Notes: generated by a model not told the origin, from the letters alone. Numbered from the stretch's first letter, positions 10,845 through 22,151 are shown. The stretch: 64,000 bases of DNA from Dermacentor variabilis (GCF_050947875.1 NC_134573.1:63961815-64025814); one strand, 5' to 3'. Made by a program: numbers and translations.

Positions 10845-11640
10845 GCCCCGTTTACATGAATGCGACAGTGGCGCATCGCATTTCCAAGCGCATTAGGGAA
10901 AGGCGATGCGACGTCGTTTACATGTAGCGCCTTAACTCTCGCGAGAATGTAGCGCCACATGGTGTCGTATAAGGGAAGTGCAAACGACTTCGGGTGTAAC
11001 TGGTTTGCGGTAGTAGGCCGAGTGCACGTTGGTGGTTGAGTGCCGAGAAATAGACAGTTTTAGTTTACCGTACACAACTGATAGCGTACGCTATACGCTA
11101 TAGTGTAGCGGACGCAAAGCCGCGCACGTGTTTTGCAGCTTTAGTTGGCCAGCGTGATTTTCGGTTCTCAGAGGCCATATGCCGTCGTTGCCGCTATTTT
11201 CTGACTCTAGCGATAGGTAGCGCTGACATCTCGAATGTTTCTTTCGTTAGGTTTCGACTCGTTCGAAACGAGAAGCGATCTCGAAAACACCACAAGGGTA
11301 TCCATAATACTCTGTCGTCGAAGCGGCCTGAGACTAAGCGAAAGCCGTTTACACAATCATTTGCTGCGAACGAAGTGCATTTTACAAAAGCAACGCCAAA
11401 TTCAATTCGAAGCGGGCAGCCGGGACTACCGCCATATTGATGGCTAATTGCTTCCCATCATTCCTAATGCGACGATCCTGCGTTTACATGCTCCGCGAGA
11501 GTCAACTCGCGCCCGTAAATCTACCCTCGCCTGGCGCATTTATGCGATGCGCCTTCCTAGCGCATTACTGCTGTTTACATGAATGTGATGCGCTAGAAAT
11601 GCGATGCGATGCGACACTGTCGCATTTATGTAAACGCGGC
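10845..11640. mobile_element. MITE-like DNA transposon, 796 bp, with terminal inverted repeats
   Basis: The left end GCCCCGTTTACATGAATGCG and the right end (reverse complement GCCGCGTTTACATAAATGCG) are inverted copies that continue for about 40 bp with few changes. GTTTACATG is repeated internally at both sides. The outer flanks repeat TTTTA (10840-10844 and 11641-11645), a possible 5-bp target duplication. The inside has only short frames, so it would be non-autonomous. The superfamily cannot be decided from the ends alone. Confidence 0.6.
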
Positions 11641-11645
11641 TTTTA

Positions 11646-12180
11646 ATACCCATTTATATTAAGGCGAAAACCTTAAGCACCTCATGGGTCGAAAGATTGG
11701 TTGTCTGGCGTTAAAATTTACCCTACGGTGTTATGGCACCAAGATTCAATGGCACCAAAATTGATCGTCCACCTGCGACCATTGATGGGACTCACACGCG
11801 CGACCTCTTGTGTTAATTAAGGCGAAGCTAATTAACGCACTCGAACGCATCATCTTTGGAGTCCAACCCTCGACCTTTGTTAGGACGAAAATTACATGGC
11901 ACCAAAATTGGTGGTGCCACTACTCATGTTCGAACCCACTACCATTGGTAGGAATCGAACCTACATTCTTTGGTATTCATAGGGCGAAGTCAATGAAGAC
12001 ACAGTTAATTAGGATAGAGTTAATTAGGGCACTCATACCCACGACCATTGGGGTAAGAAAACACGTAATAGAAAGAAACGTCGCATTGGAATGAGAACGC
12101 GAAGTTTAATGAATGTGTCGTGAGCGCATAGGCGGTAGGCATCGTGCGCCTTCATATTCTTTAGCCTATGCTAAAATGAC
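11646..12180. repeat. Degenerate direct-repeat block
   Basis: Variants of two short themes recur: GTTAATTAAGGCGAAGCTAA or TTAATTAGGGCACTC, and a -CGAACC-/CACGACCATTGG theme. The pattern looks like a decayed dispersed tick repeat with internal direct repetition. No gene recognised. Confidence 0.4.
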
Positions 12181-12359
12181 TGTGATTTTTTTATTCTTTT
12201 CGCAAGAAGGGGCGTGATCTTGTAGATGGCGGTTTGAAATAGCAAAGGGTTCGCGAGCCTTGGACGGTGTTTGACTTTGGCTTGCTCCAGTTCACTGCAC
12301 CTTGTTGTCATAGGAGACCAGAGAGGCGCTCGCCGTTTGCCCCGTGGACCATATACTCT

Positions 12360-12510
<151 letters not shown>

Positions 12511-12551
12511 ACGAACTTTATTTAATCCTGAGGAGCTACTGACAGGACCTC

Positions 12552-13542
12552 CTAGCGGGAGGCCATTGTAGCCGCTGGCCACGCCCACGTAAAGGACAGA
12601 ACGCCGTGACGCTCCACTCTTTCCTGGGCCCTCTGGATAGCCTGGGCTTGCTTTCGGAGTACCGTGCTTCTGATGGCCTCCTCCCATTGGGCTTCGCTAG
12701 AGAGGAAGTCGTTAGGCAACGCGGGACATCGCCAGAGCATGTGAGCCATTGAGCAAAAGGTTTCAGTGCAGTCGGGACAACTAGAGTCTACATCCGAGTA
12801 CATCCTACTGAGGAATCCCCGCGACGGGAAAGATCCCGTCTGCAGCATTCTAAGTGTAGCTGACTGACCTCTACTGAGCTTCGGGTGAGGCAGAGGATAA
12901 GTCATCCGACCAAGTTGGTAATGTTTAGTAATTTCATTAAATGTGAGGAGTGGATCGTCCTGCTGAGTCCCTTCCTGCTCCTCCGGAGCCTCCAGACCGT
13001 CGCGGCGCGTGAGTTCTCGCGCACGGTCGTGGGCAAGCTCGTTGAAGTTTGGGAATCCCTCGAGAACGTTCGTCCTCATGTGTGCGGGGAACCACGGGAT
13101 ATAATGAAAACCGGGGCAAGCCCTTTTCTCTGAAATAGAGGCCGCTTCTCGCGCGAGGTTACCCGACTCGAATGCTCTGATTGCGTCTCTCGAGTCGGTG
13201 TAAATGTAGGAACGCTCTGGGTCACACAAGGCCAGCGCAACCGCAATTTGCTCTGCTATACTCGCGGTGGCCGCTCTGACCGAGGACGAGGACCGAAGCA
13301 TCCCCCGCCCGTCTACAACCGACAACGCGAACACTCTCCTGTTCCCGTACTGCGCCGCATCGACAAAGACCGCGGAGTCTCTGTTCATCTCTAACTTTCT
13401 TCAATATGGCTCGTGCACGGGCTTTACGTCTACCCTCGTTATGCTGCGGATGTACGTTCCGCGGGAAGGGCCTCACCAGGTAGGTCGCCCTCGTTTCTCG
13501 TGTCAATGTTATACGCCGGTCCTCCAATATCCTAGGAGCCAT
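12552..13542 (-). pseudogene. LINE ORF2 RNase H and C-terminal zinc region
   Basis: The frame 13388-12552 (278 residues) encodes RNase H, which removes template RNA. Visible elements are FVDAAQYG (first Asp), IAEQIAVALAL (Glu), YTDSRDAI (Asp), and a PAH...NELAHDRA tail matching the usual HSG..GNE.AD-type block but changed. The C-terminal Cys/His motif is CPDCTETFCSMAHMLWRCP, typical of I-like ORF2 proteins. The upstream linker is in another frame (13542-13222, LEDRRITLTRE...), so the domain is separated from RT by frame changes. Confidence 0.75.
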
Positions 13543-13750
13543 GCCAACCTCGTCGAGAATTCACCTGCCAGCTTGGGTCGACGATAGCCTAACCACCTGG
13601 GAAGTGACCTGTGCCTCTATGATCTCGTCTATGCTATTGTGCACACCGAGTTGATCTAGCCTGTCGGAGCTCGTGGCAATAGGCAAGCCTAGCACTTTCT
13701 TGATGCTCTTGCGCATGAAAGTATTTAATTTGGTCTTTTCTGTTTTTTTT

Positions 13751-15589
13751 TCACACTAGAGCTGACGCCACATACTTAATATGGCTCATGAGGAACGCGT
13801 TGTACATCCGGAGGAGGTTGTCTTCACCTAACCCCTTCTTTCGGTTGGACAACCTAGCAATTAGCCGCAACATATTCTCCGTTTTGGCTGTAACGTGGGT
13901 AATTGTTCTGGTATTACAGCCCCTCGCGTCTATGAGCAGGCCTAGGATCTTAACTGAGACGACTCTAGGAATTTTTTGTCCATTATTCGCGTATAATGCC
14001 ACGGGTAGCTGGTTGAGGGGTGTCAGACCCCGAACCCCTTGCTTTGCGGGCCTGTAAAGCAACAGCTCCGATTTACTCGTAGACAACTTGAGACCCGTGT
14101 CCGCGAGGTAAGCCTCCGTCTCGTCCAAGGCCGCTTGTAGAGATTGCTCCATTTCAGCTAGGGAGCCCCCTGGGCACCAGATCGTTATGTCATCTGCGTA
14201 AAGTGCGTGACCTATTCACTGGAGGCCGCCCAGCCTATCTGATAGATCCTTCATGACTATATTGAGGAGCAGTGGCGAGATGACTGATCCCTGAGGGGTA
14301 CCCCGAGCTCCCAATCCGTACACGCTCGACCGAATCTGCCCCACCTGAATAGTAGCAGTTCTATTCGTGAGAAACGACATGACAAAGGCCTGGAATTTGA
14401 CTCCAAGGCCTATCCCAGCCGTGGCTTGCAGAATGTATCTATGAAACACTCTGTCGAACGCCTTAGTGAGATCCAGGGCGAGAATCCCTCTCACGTCCCG
14501 GGTGCCCCTATCAAAGATTTGCTTCCTTAGCATTAGCATAACCTCCTGCGTCGATAGGCCGGGCCGAAAACCAACCATATTATATGGGAAGAAGTTTCTG
14601 CGCTCTATGTACCCGGAAACCCTGTTCAAGATCGCGTGCTCCGGTACCTTGCCTATGCACGAGGTTAGTGATATTGGCCTCATGTTGTCCAAATGAAGGG
14701 GTTTTCCTGGTTTAGGGATGAGTGTCACTATAGCTGACGTCCATCCGTCAGGCACCTGTCCTGTCTCCCATACCCTGTTGACCTCCTTAGTGAGTAGTTC
14801 CACTGCCTTATCATCCAGGTTTCGTAATAGCCTGTTAGAAACTTTATCCGGACCCGGAGCCGATCTGCTGTTTAAATTGTAGATCACCGCCCTGATCTCT
14901 GATTCTGTGAAAGGCGCGTCCAGTTCCTCTACCGTCGAGCACTCGATCTGCGGATAATCCTCTTCCGCCGTAAGCGCTGTAGGAAGGTATCTATCCGCGA
15001 TCGCATTCAAAAGTGACTCTTCAGTACCTGCCTCCTGTTTGTGCCGGTGTATGACTTTACTAAGTGTTTGCCGTTGATTATGCTTTGTCTGAGCGTCACC
15101 CAGGAGGTGCTTGAGGAGGTTCCACTTCCCTCCTGAGCGCATGGACCCCTCTACTGCCACGCAGACCTCGTCCCATGGTAGCCTATTGAGCTCCGCACAA
15201 TATCTCTCAATCTCTCTATTAAGCTCCGCAAACTTTTTCCTGAGCCTACGATTTAACCTTTGTGTTTTCCACCTCATCAGAATTGACGATTTCGCCTCCA
15301 ACAGATGCGCTAGGTGCGGATCCATTCTTAAGACCGCCGCTTCTGTTTGTACTACCTTAGTAGCCCTCTCGACGTCCTCAGTTAGCGATTCGATAGCCTC
15401 GTCAAACGAGGAAAAAGTGCTCATTCGCTCCTTCCCAGGTTTCCTGAACTCTTCCCAGTCCGTGACTCGCAATACCCTGGCCGGTCGGGCTTCCACCGTT
15501 AATGTTACCGCTACTATGAAGTGGTCACTGCCCAGGTTCTCCTGCTTATTGGCCCAGGTTACGTTACCTACGTTCCGTACACAGGCCAA
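13751..15589 (-). pseudogene. LINE ORF2 reverse transcriptase, stop before YADD
   Basis: RT copies element RNA at the target site. The 457-codon frame (15589-14216) has the end of the endonuclease, a linker, then RT blocks: NSRSAPGPDKV, LIPKPGKPLHLDNMRPISL, the first catalytic Asp in LALDLTKAFDRV, and GTPQGSVISPLLLN. It is stopped by a TGA at 14216-14218, only a few residues before ALYADDITIW (YADD coded at 14189-14200), which is in the same frame. The frame continues (14152-13751) through the thumb (LKLSTSKSELLLY) to SHIKYVASALV and a stop, after which the coding sense shifts frame. The catalytic residues survive, but no complete enzyme can be made. Confidence 0.8.
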
Positions 15590-16093
15590 ATCAGGCGTTG
15601 TGTCTCGTGCAACTGACTTGCCCAGCCTAGTGGGGAACCCTGGGTCCGTGATTACCGAAAACGCAAGGTCATCCAGGATCCTCGCCAGGTTCTCTCCTTT
15701 TACAGTCCGTCTGACGCAGCCTCATGCATTATGAGGGGCGCTAAAGTCCCCAGTAACTATCAAAGGAGAGTGTTTGGCTATCGAAGTCGCCTTTCTAAGC
15801 AGGGAGTTAAACGTCTGTCTCTGGTCCGACGGCGGGCTATAGACATTAAGCACAAAGACACTCTGCTTGAGACGCCCGTGCGGTATAACCTCCACGAAAA
15901 GGGCCTCCATCTTACCCCGTCCAAATTGGATTGGATGTTCAATAAAGGCTAGATTTTTTTTATCCTCGTAGCTATTCCTGTGCCTCCCTCGTTCCTGATC
16001 GACACAGTGTTGAAGCCAGAGAGAGTAGGGTCGCCTACATAGTGTCTCCTGTAATAAAAAAAATCTGCGGTTTTTCCACCTCATTCGCCACAT
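15500..16093 (-). pseudogene. LINE ORF2 apurinic-type endonuclease domain, disrupted
   Basis: This domain nicks target DNA to start target-primed reverse transcription. The clean frame 16093-15722 contains the fold's middle part (VFVLNVYSPPSD) and the motif TGDFSAPHNA. The usual form is GDFN, so Asn is replaced by Ser, and the usual Trp codon after HNA is now a stop (TGA). The frame resumes as GCVRRTVKGEN and reaches DTTPDLACVRNV and GSDHF, the C-terminal SDHF catalytic motif at about 15520. Two key sites are therefore altered. Confidence 0.7.
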
Positions 16094-16179
16094 GTTGCCG
16101 TAGCGGAGCCTTGCGCCTTTGAAAACTAGCGCAGTGCCACTGCCATATTACCAGCTCTTTGTGATCGCCCGCCATGATG

Positions 16180-17836
16180 CTACAAGAACGTACCTTGCTC
16201 CACAGCCGAAGCAACGTCGGAGTGATTCACTGCCTTGCTTTGCGCTCGGACCTTGGCTTTGGCCTTAATCGCCGCCTTTTTTTCTAGTACGGTAACTCTT
16301 TGGACCAAAAGCTTTACGCTTTCCTGATTTTCTCTGCTTATCCTAAGTAGTTCCTCCAACATCTTTCTTTGCTGGACCTCTCCCTGAGACGTTTCCGAGT
16401 GGCTCTCGTCGTTAGGAAGGGGGGCCTTACGCTTTGCTTTAGTGAGCCCTACGCGGGGTATATGTTCGACTACCTGCGGCGTCTGGTCGCTCGCCTCTAT
16501 TTCAATGGACTTTGCGTTTGCCTTGGCGGCTTTGAGTCGGCGTACCTCCTCTCTAAGCTCCTTAACTTCCTTAAGTAATGCGTCCACGTGCGACCTACTA
16601 CCATGCTCTGGCGAAGCCGACCGCGTTACCTCCGTGAGTCTCTGTAGCTCCTTCTTCTTCACTTTGACACGATCCGCCCAGGTATGCTCCTCCTGGATCC
16701 GCACGCTGGACACCGAGCGCCCTCTTGATCTGGAGCGCTGCCTGATTGCACCGCGCTTCTGCGCAGCTGGCGTGCGAGAGCGGCTTCTTTCGGTGCTGCG
16801 CTCTTGCACAGCAGGCGTACGCGAGTGGCTCCTGCCGCCCGCCGTGATGACGTTGGTTCCCAGCTTCAGCTGCTCGGCACGTCGACGCCGCTGCCGCCGT
16901 CTTCTTCTGACAATATATGGAACTTGAAATTTGTCCCTACACTCTTTGGCCGCTGTGGGGTGCGGGCCACCACGCAACGTGCATTGCGGATCGCACTGGT
17001 GATCTTCCGCCGGCGATCGTTTGCCGCAGGTGCAACACCACTTGCTTCCCGGGTTGGGACACACGTCAGCCCGGTGTCCCAGTCCTCCGCAACCGTAGCA
17101 GACTTCCGTGTGGCGTCGCTACAGCGTGCAGCGAAACATGCTCGCGCCGCATGCCACGTAGTTACGTAGTTGGACACCCTCATTCCCTCGAAAAGTATCA
17201 CCACCGCTGTAGTGTTCTTGATCCGCCTGGCCTCCAAAGCGCCCGGATTCCGATTATTTACAATTCTCGATCAGAATTGAGCCTCGCTGACTTCGACGTC
17301 GACTCCTCTTATGACTCCTCTACACGTATGCTGGGGTGGGGCCAGGTACGCCGCTACCCCAAACGTGCATTCACCGAGCCTGATTTGCTGCACTCGGGCG
17401 TACGCGTCCGCGTTTTTCTCGTGAGGAGTACACACGACAAAAATGTTGTGAACTCCATTGGGACACATCGTGACCTCGACGATTGCGGCCGGAGCCAAGG
17501 ATGCCGCCATGGCCAAGGCTTGCTCAAAGCGTATTTTACTGACCTTGTTGACATTCAGGCCGTCGCGTGGTCTGACAATAATGCGAAAAGTGTCCCTCGG
17601 CAGTCGAGGCAGCCTGGAAGCAGCGGTGACGCGTCGTATCGCGTCACATGGAGCGGCGGTGCGGCCGCCGTCCCTCCGTCTGCCACTTGTATTTCCACCG
17701 TCTTGACCCGTAGAATATTCTTCCCTGCGCTACCGGGCCGGCGGCCATACGCCACCTTCCATCCCGCGTCGCATGCGTCTTCTTGAGTAATCTCTTCTGC
17801 TTCCACAACGTCCATCCTGGAATCAAAGTCCCACAT
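16180..17836 (-). pseudogene. LINE ORF1 (nucleic-acid-binding gag-like protein), disrupted
   Basis: ORF1 proteins bind element RNA in the cytoplasm. The longest clean frame (17064-16180, 294 residues) starts inside the cysteine region and continues through an arginine/serine-rich basic section and a long heptad-rich, probably coiled-coil section (LLKEVKELREEVRRLKA). Just upstream, in the same frame once a stop is crossed, is a classic CCHC knuckle, CYGCGGLGHRADVC. It is followed by CCTCGKRSPAEDHQC, and then by a third, imperfect knuckle in which the second Cys is Arg (CTLRGGPHPTAAKEC). A TAG at 17119-17121 and frameshifts farther upstream (17271-17516 and 17555-17836 are in other frames) break the protein. 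Confidence 0.75.
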
Positions 17837-18063
17837 CCGCGGGAGTAGGCCTAAGCCTACACTCGCCGTGTTTCAAACACTCGCAGAACGGCAAAATGTC
17901 CTCCCACCGACGAAAATCCGGTATCGGCAGAGTCCTCTTGACGTGCCACGTCGATTAAGGCATAACTCGCCCGGTTTCGCAGGGAGACCCACTCGAAAAC
18001 ATTGATGAAAGCTGGAGCCGATGTCAAAGCGTCCGCACTAGTCGACTTCTTCTTCCTCCTCCA

Positions 18064-18264
18064 ATCTACCCTGGAGAATATAATGTCAGCCTATGTGATC
18101 ATATGTCACTGAAGCAGAAATTTGGACCATCACTGTACTTGGTACAACCGTTTCACATGCACATACGCATTGCGCAGGCAAGTTAGCAACACAAGAACTC
18201 ACAGAAAAAAGTGCCTAAGCTGTTCGAATAAGTTACATCTACTCTGGAGAATATAATTTATTCG
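18064..18264. repeat. Inverted LINE fragment plus 21-bp direct repeat
   Basis: Positions 18084-18218 are a near-perfect inverted copy of 19446-19580 (135 bp, few differences; shared blocks such as CATATGTCACTGAAGCAGAA). Flanking this piece, ATCTACCCTGGAGAATATAA (18064) recurs at 18237 with one change. A palindromic GCTGTTCGAATAA...TTATTCGAACAGC pair (from 18219) lies around the second copy. The arrangement suggests a small duplication/inversion attached to the LINE copy next to it. Confidence 0.7.
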
Positions 18265-19580
18265 AACAGCTTGGTGGTGGTAACAACTTTATTGACACTC
18301 TGCTCAGTTATGACCTGGCAGGCCCGAGTCCTAGAATGGCCCCTCACGAGGAGCGACCCTTTCGGCCCAGGCAACGAGGGCTTTTTGTACTTTTTATTCC
18401 GGCGTTCTGAGCAGCTCTTCCCACGTCTGTTGTGAGGGAGCTGGCAGGAGCGACCTGGGAGGGGGTAAGCCCTCGCACCCCCAAAGAATGTGATTTTGGG
18501 TAGCCAATGTTTGATTTGTGCAATTTTGACATATTGGGTTCCATTGCCCGTTGGTAATTATGGATAGCCAATGTGGGTTGGGGAACGATTTAGTTTGGAT
18601 TCGACGCAGGATCGAGGCTTGCGCTCGCGTGAGGCTTGCGTTTGGAGGCGGGTAAATTCGCCTTTTTTGCTTGTAATAGTTTGTTATTTCCTGGTATGTC
18701 GTCGGTGCCTCATCCATGGGATCCGAGTCTGAGGGGCACATCTCCCGGTTGATTAGACCTCGGGCTACCCAGTGCGCCTCCTCATTCCCTTGATTCCCCG
18801 AATGGGCAGGGACCCATACGAGTTCAACAGTGTTTTCATTATTAAAGTCCCGTAGGACTCGCGCTGCACATACGCCTATGCTGCCTCTCGAAAAGTTGAC
18901 TATTGCCCTTTTGGAGTCGCTTATGATAGTTTGCACGGAGGGATTCATGATGGCCAAAGCAATGGCAGTCTCTTCCGCTTCCACGGTGGACGCTGTTTTT
19001 ATGGTCGCGGCGTTGAGGATACTTCCCTCTCCAGTCACGACGCTCACTACGTAAGTTTGGTGATTTTGCTTTGCTGCATCGACATAAGCGGTGTGCTGGT
19101 TGTTTTGGTACCTTTCCTGAAGGGCCTTGGCTCTGGCAGACCGCCTCTTGTCGTGTCTCCCAGAGAGCATGTTCTTTGGTAATGGTTTTATAACCAAACG
19201 GCTTTTGACCGCACCGAGTAATGTTGTTCTTCCTGCTGAATTCATAACGGGATTCAGCCCGAGTTTACTTAGAATAACTCTGCCAGTTGCGGTGCGGGAG
19301 AGTCGTTCACGTTGGGCTGTTTTATGGGCCTCCACGAGTTCGTCTAGGGTATTGTATATACCTAGCTCAAGTAATCGTTCAGTGTTCGCATACCTCGGGA
19401 GACCAAGGGCAGCTTTATGAGCTGTGCGAATGACGCTGTTAACCTTTAGGCACTTTTTTCTGTCAGTTATTATGTTGTTAACTTGCCTGCGCAATGCGTA
19501 TGTGCATGTGAAACTGTTGTACCAAGTACAGTGATGTTCCAAATTTCTGCTTCAGTGACATATGATCACATAGGCTGACA
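18265..19580 (-). mobile_element. 5'-truncated I-like LINE with open RNase H frame
   Basis: The second LINE fragment has a 382-codon open frame (19542-18394). It begins in the post-RT region (VNSVIRTAHKAALGLPRYAN), then carries RNase H with all signature blocks: TAYVDAAKQ (Asp), AEETAIALAIM (Glu), IISDSKRAI (Asp) and VWVPAHSGNQGNEEAHWVA (HxGxxGNExA). A C-terminal CQNCTNQTLATQNHILWGC motif follows. RNase H here keeps every catalytic position. The 3' UTR ends AATAAAGTTGTTACCACCAC, a (CCA)n-type tail, at about 18270. RT and endonuclease are missing by 5' truncation, so it is non-autonomous. Confidence 0.8.
19446..19580. repeat. Right arm of 135-bp inverted repeat
   Basis: Inverted partner of 18084-18218. 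The arm coincides with the 5' end of the truncated LINE fragment, so the other arm is a reversed copy of that LINE end placed beyond its 3' end, about 1.2 kb away. Confidence 0.8.
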
Positions 19581-19589
19581 GTATTGTTA

Positions 19590-19989
19590 ACTCGTTTTGA
19601 AGTATTTTGGAATATTCCTTTTGAGATGGGAGGAATTATAAATATAAGGTACATATATAGAACTTACTTGGAGGAATACTAAACGAAGGGAGAAATAACA
19701 CGAAGGCGACCACTAACAACCAAAACGTTCTATTTGAAAAAAATATATATATATTCAAAATAACGGTGCGCAAACAGTTAAAATCCGTTCACGGCGAGCG
19801 AAAATAGCCAACGCATCGAACAACCCGAGTGCATATCAAATTCACTCGATCAGACGATCAAACAATCCACCCAACTGAGTTCTTTGACGATTGAACAGTG
19901 ATTGCGTGCTTACGCGAAAGGTTACCCTTCCTATTTATTGGGTGCGCGTGTACAATTTCGCGCCTTCTTTGACCTCTGAGTCGCCTCGG
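19590..19989. other. No gene recognised
   Basis: AT-rich intergenic DNA with a short (AT)n run at about 19743. Confidence 0.4.
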
Positions 19990-20640
19990 GATTCGTCACT
20001 TATCAAATGCCGCCTTACAGCCGCATGACGATGCGTGAATGCGTAGGTTGCTGCCCCATCCTGCGCAGAGAAGCTTAGCATGTTCCTGCGGGCGTTCGCC
20101 GAGGCGCCTGTCCAACGTAGTTTCGGTCGCAGGAATGCGGCATTTCTTGCACAACGCCAAACGCACAGGCGACGAACGGCTGGGCGTGCTTGCCGCAAAC
20201 ATCCCGTGTCGGCTCGGTCCGGTTGACTTTCCTGCGCAACGGTCCTATCTTATTCGGCGCGGAAAAAAAAACGCGAACTACAGTGCTTCCAGCAATCTTA
20301 TTTAGGCAATGGCTCACCCTGTTTACTTACGTGGTGAACACGGTGGTCCACGGTCGTATTGCGGTGCTCTGAACTGAGGCATCATGTGTACGAAGTTCTG
20401 TGAAAAGTTTTTCAAGGATGCCCATCAGAAGCTGACGCGATTGAACCACTGAAAAGAAACACTCAACTTGTGTCTGAAAGCTCCTTTCCACTTGGTTGTG
20501 GCGCGATCCGTTGATGGTGCTCTTTAGTGCTCCTTCAGCAGCATTACGCTTTAGAGTGTTAGAGTGTACTGACGAAAAGCGCGGGTAGTAGCCTGAGCAC
20601 GCTTGATGCTCACCAAAGTACAGATTTCCAGAGACCAAAG
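19990..20640 (-). pseudogene. Degraded Penelope-like element (RT linker and GIY-YIG part)
   Basis: Two minus-strand frames fit a Penelope-like retroelement of a different lineage from that at 36 kb. The frame 20638-20327 contains YPRFSSVHSNTLKRNAAEGALKS, like the conserved post-RT segment of such elements (pattern RFSS.H...KR....LKS). The frame 20316-20075 contains CGKHAQPFVACAFGVVQEMPHSCDRNYVGQ, resembling the GIY-YIG endonuclease start (usual form GVVYEIPLSCG.TYIGQ), with the first Tyr replaced by Gln. Frames are interrupted and the RT catalytic core is absent. The match is by remembered motif, not alignment. Confidence 0.5.
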
Positions 20641-20921
20641 GTCACCGTGAACTGCTACTTCCTTACTTAACTCGAACTCGCCTAACACTGTGCTGAACAC
20701 ACGAAAAGTTCCCATCACCCTAGAACTTCGGTCAATTAACTCGGTCAATTGGGTCAGTTAACTGGATTTTGAATATTTACGTATCGTTTTTTCGTATATG
20801 TGTTTATTAAAACAAAATCTGGTTGTTATTCAGTGCCCTTGTGTTGTTTTTCCTCGACCCGCCTTTTACAGCTCCTCCAAATAAGTTCCGAAATGCCCTA
20901 ACAAGCTCATTTTCATCCCTC

Positions 20922-20922
<1 letters not shown>

Positions 20923-20978
<56 letters not shown>

Positions 20979-20979
20979 A
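20923..20979. repeat. (AT)n microsatellite
   Basis: Nearly pure AT dinucleotide run. Confidence 0.97.
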
Positions 20980-21506
20980 TATGACTCTTTCAATCTTAGT
21001 TTGTTGTAAAAGTGCTATAGTATTTGGGAAGTTTCGTAATATTATAGATTTACTGTACCATTATTATTGTGAATTACTCGCTTCTCAGTGGCCATCACAG
21101 CATTGCCGAATGCCCAAAGCAGAGTTTTAATTCTGCTTTTTCGGCACGCATCGTCCTGAGGTGTGCTGGCGAGACGCTCTTTCAGAAGCGCACCGTTTTT
21201 CTTTTTCGTTGGATGCTTTCTAATAGGAAGGGCGGTCCGAAAGTTTCATCATTCTTTTTGAAAGAGAAGATGGTACACCAGGCGAAAAAACACTAGGCAT
21301 AAGAATTCACGCCCGCTGCTGGTTCAGCAAAGGGACGAGCGTCAGCGGAGGAGGAATGACGCATGCGCAGAGCGCCGAAGGAGAGAGAGTATAAAGCAGC
21401 ATACTGGCGCGCCCCAGGTAATTCGAGTACAAATCACGATGGCAGAGGGACGTATGCTGACAACGTGGTCACCGATGGAAGTGTTATCCGGTATGAATGG
21501 GCACAT

Positions 21507-21708
21507 CTTCCCTTCATTGAAAGCCGCACTCTCGGGACGTCACTTCCAAAACAATGCGCAGGTGGAGGAGGCTGCGCGACAATTCTTTGCATCGCAGGGC
21601 ACCGAGTTTTATCAGAGTGGCTTCTTGAAACTGATTGCACGCTACGACAAATGTCGCAACGTCCGTGGCGACAATGTGGAAAAATTGTGCAAGGTGTATA
21701 TTTCATGA
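21507..21708 (+). pseudogene. mariner transposase C-terminal fragment
   Basis: The frame reads HIFPSLKAALSGRHFQNN...FYQSGFLKLIARYDKCRNVRGDNVEKL, the typical C-terminus of a mariner-family transposase just after the third catalytic Asp. The frame opens 23 codons earlier at an ATG (21439) whose residues do not look like transposase. A TATA-like GTATAAAG lies about 50 bases before that ATG (21389-21396). The DDE core is gone, so this is a relic; a fused chimeric product is possible but unsupported. Confidence 0.7.
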
Positions 21709-21744
21709 TACTGTAGTGTATCTCATTTTGGGCAATAACGTTTC

Positions 21745-21856
<112 letters not shown>

Positions 21857-22025
21857 CTATCGTTTCACTTATGCTCGCAATTGAGCCTTAAGAATGTAAG
21901 AATGCGACTTGTGTGTTGTGAACTTGGCGCCCCTCGCGCACACATGCAGTTTCCCTGTTAACACGAGTACACAATGAAAAAGTAATTTGTGTTTGTTTAT
22001 TCCTTTTTTTTCTTTAAACGACTAG

Positions 22026-22151
22026 GTGTGCAACAACCCAAAGTATCGAATCGTCGATGACGAAAAATTTCACTGCAAGTTCACTGCGGATTCTACTTAC
22101 ATAAGACTAAGAATTTTTGTCTTCGACACCACAGAAACGCTTCGCTACAAG
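22026..22151 (+). CDS. Candidate internal coding exon, product unknown
   Basis: A 126-base fully open segment is bounded by a good acceptor (polypyrimidine tract TTCCTTTTTTTTCTTT then CGACTAG, exon from 22026) and a donor (AAG|GTGCGT, 22152). It encodes 42 residues in phase 0, beginning VCNNPKYRIVDDEKFHCKF and ending TTETLRYK, with two cysteines. It is unlike the surrounding transposon fragments. The terminal exon at 41933 also starts in phase 0 with Val-Cys and follows a similar tract, so the two could belong to one gene with a ~20-kb intron filled with transposons. No family is recognised; a small secreted cysteine protein is conceivable. It may instead be chance. Confidence 0.35.

Larger units (their letters stand above)
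12511..18063 (-). mobile_element. Nearly full-length I-like LINE (non-LTR retrotransposon), inactive
   Basis: A non-LTR element on the minus strand in the order ORF1 (gag-like, zinc knuckles), ORF2 endonuclease, reverse transcriptase, RNase H. This order with a C-terminal RNase H points to the I group. The 3' end is just left of 12540 and continues into a simple repeat; the 5' limit is approximate. At least five disabling changes are visible: an ORF1 stop at 17119-17121 plus frameshifts, a stop inside the endonuclease right after GDFSAPHNA, a stop just before the RT YADD motif, a frameshift near 13750, and a further stop and frame changes before RNase H. It is a fossil copy and cannot move itself. 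Confidence 0.85.

Noticed and set aside
16369..17786. Large plus-strand frames over the LINE
   Set aside because: Antisense shadows of ORF1; the zinc knuckles and coiled coil read on the minus strand.
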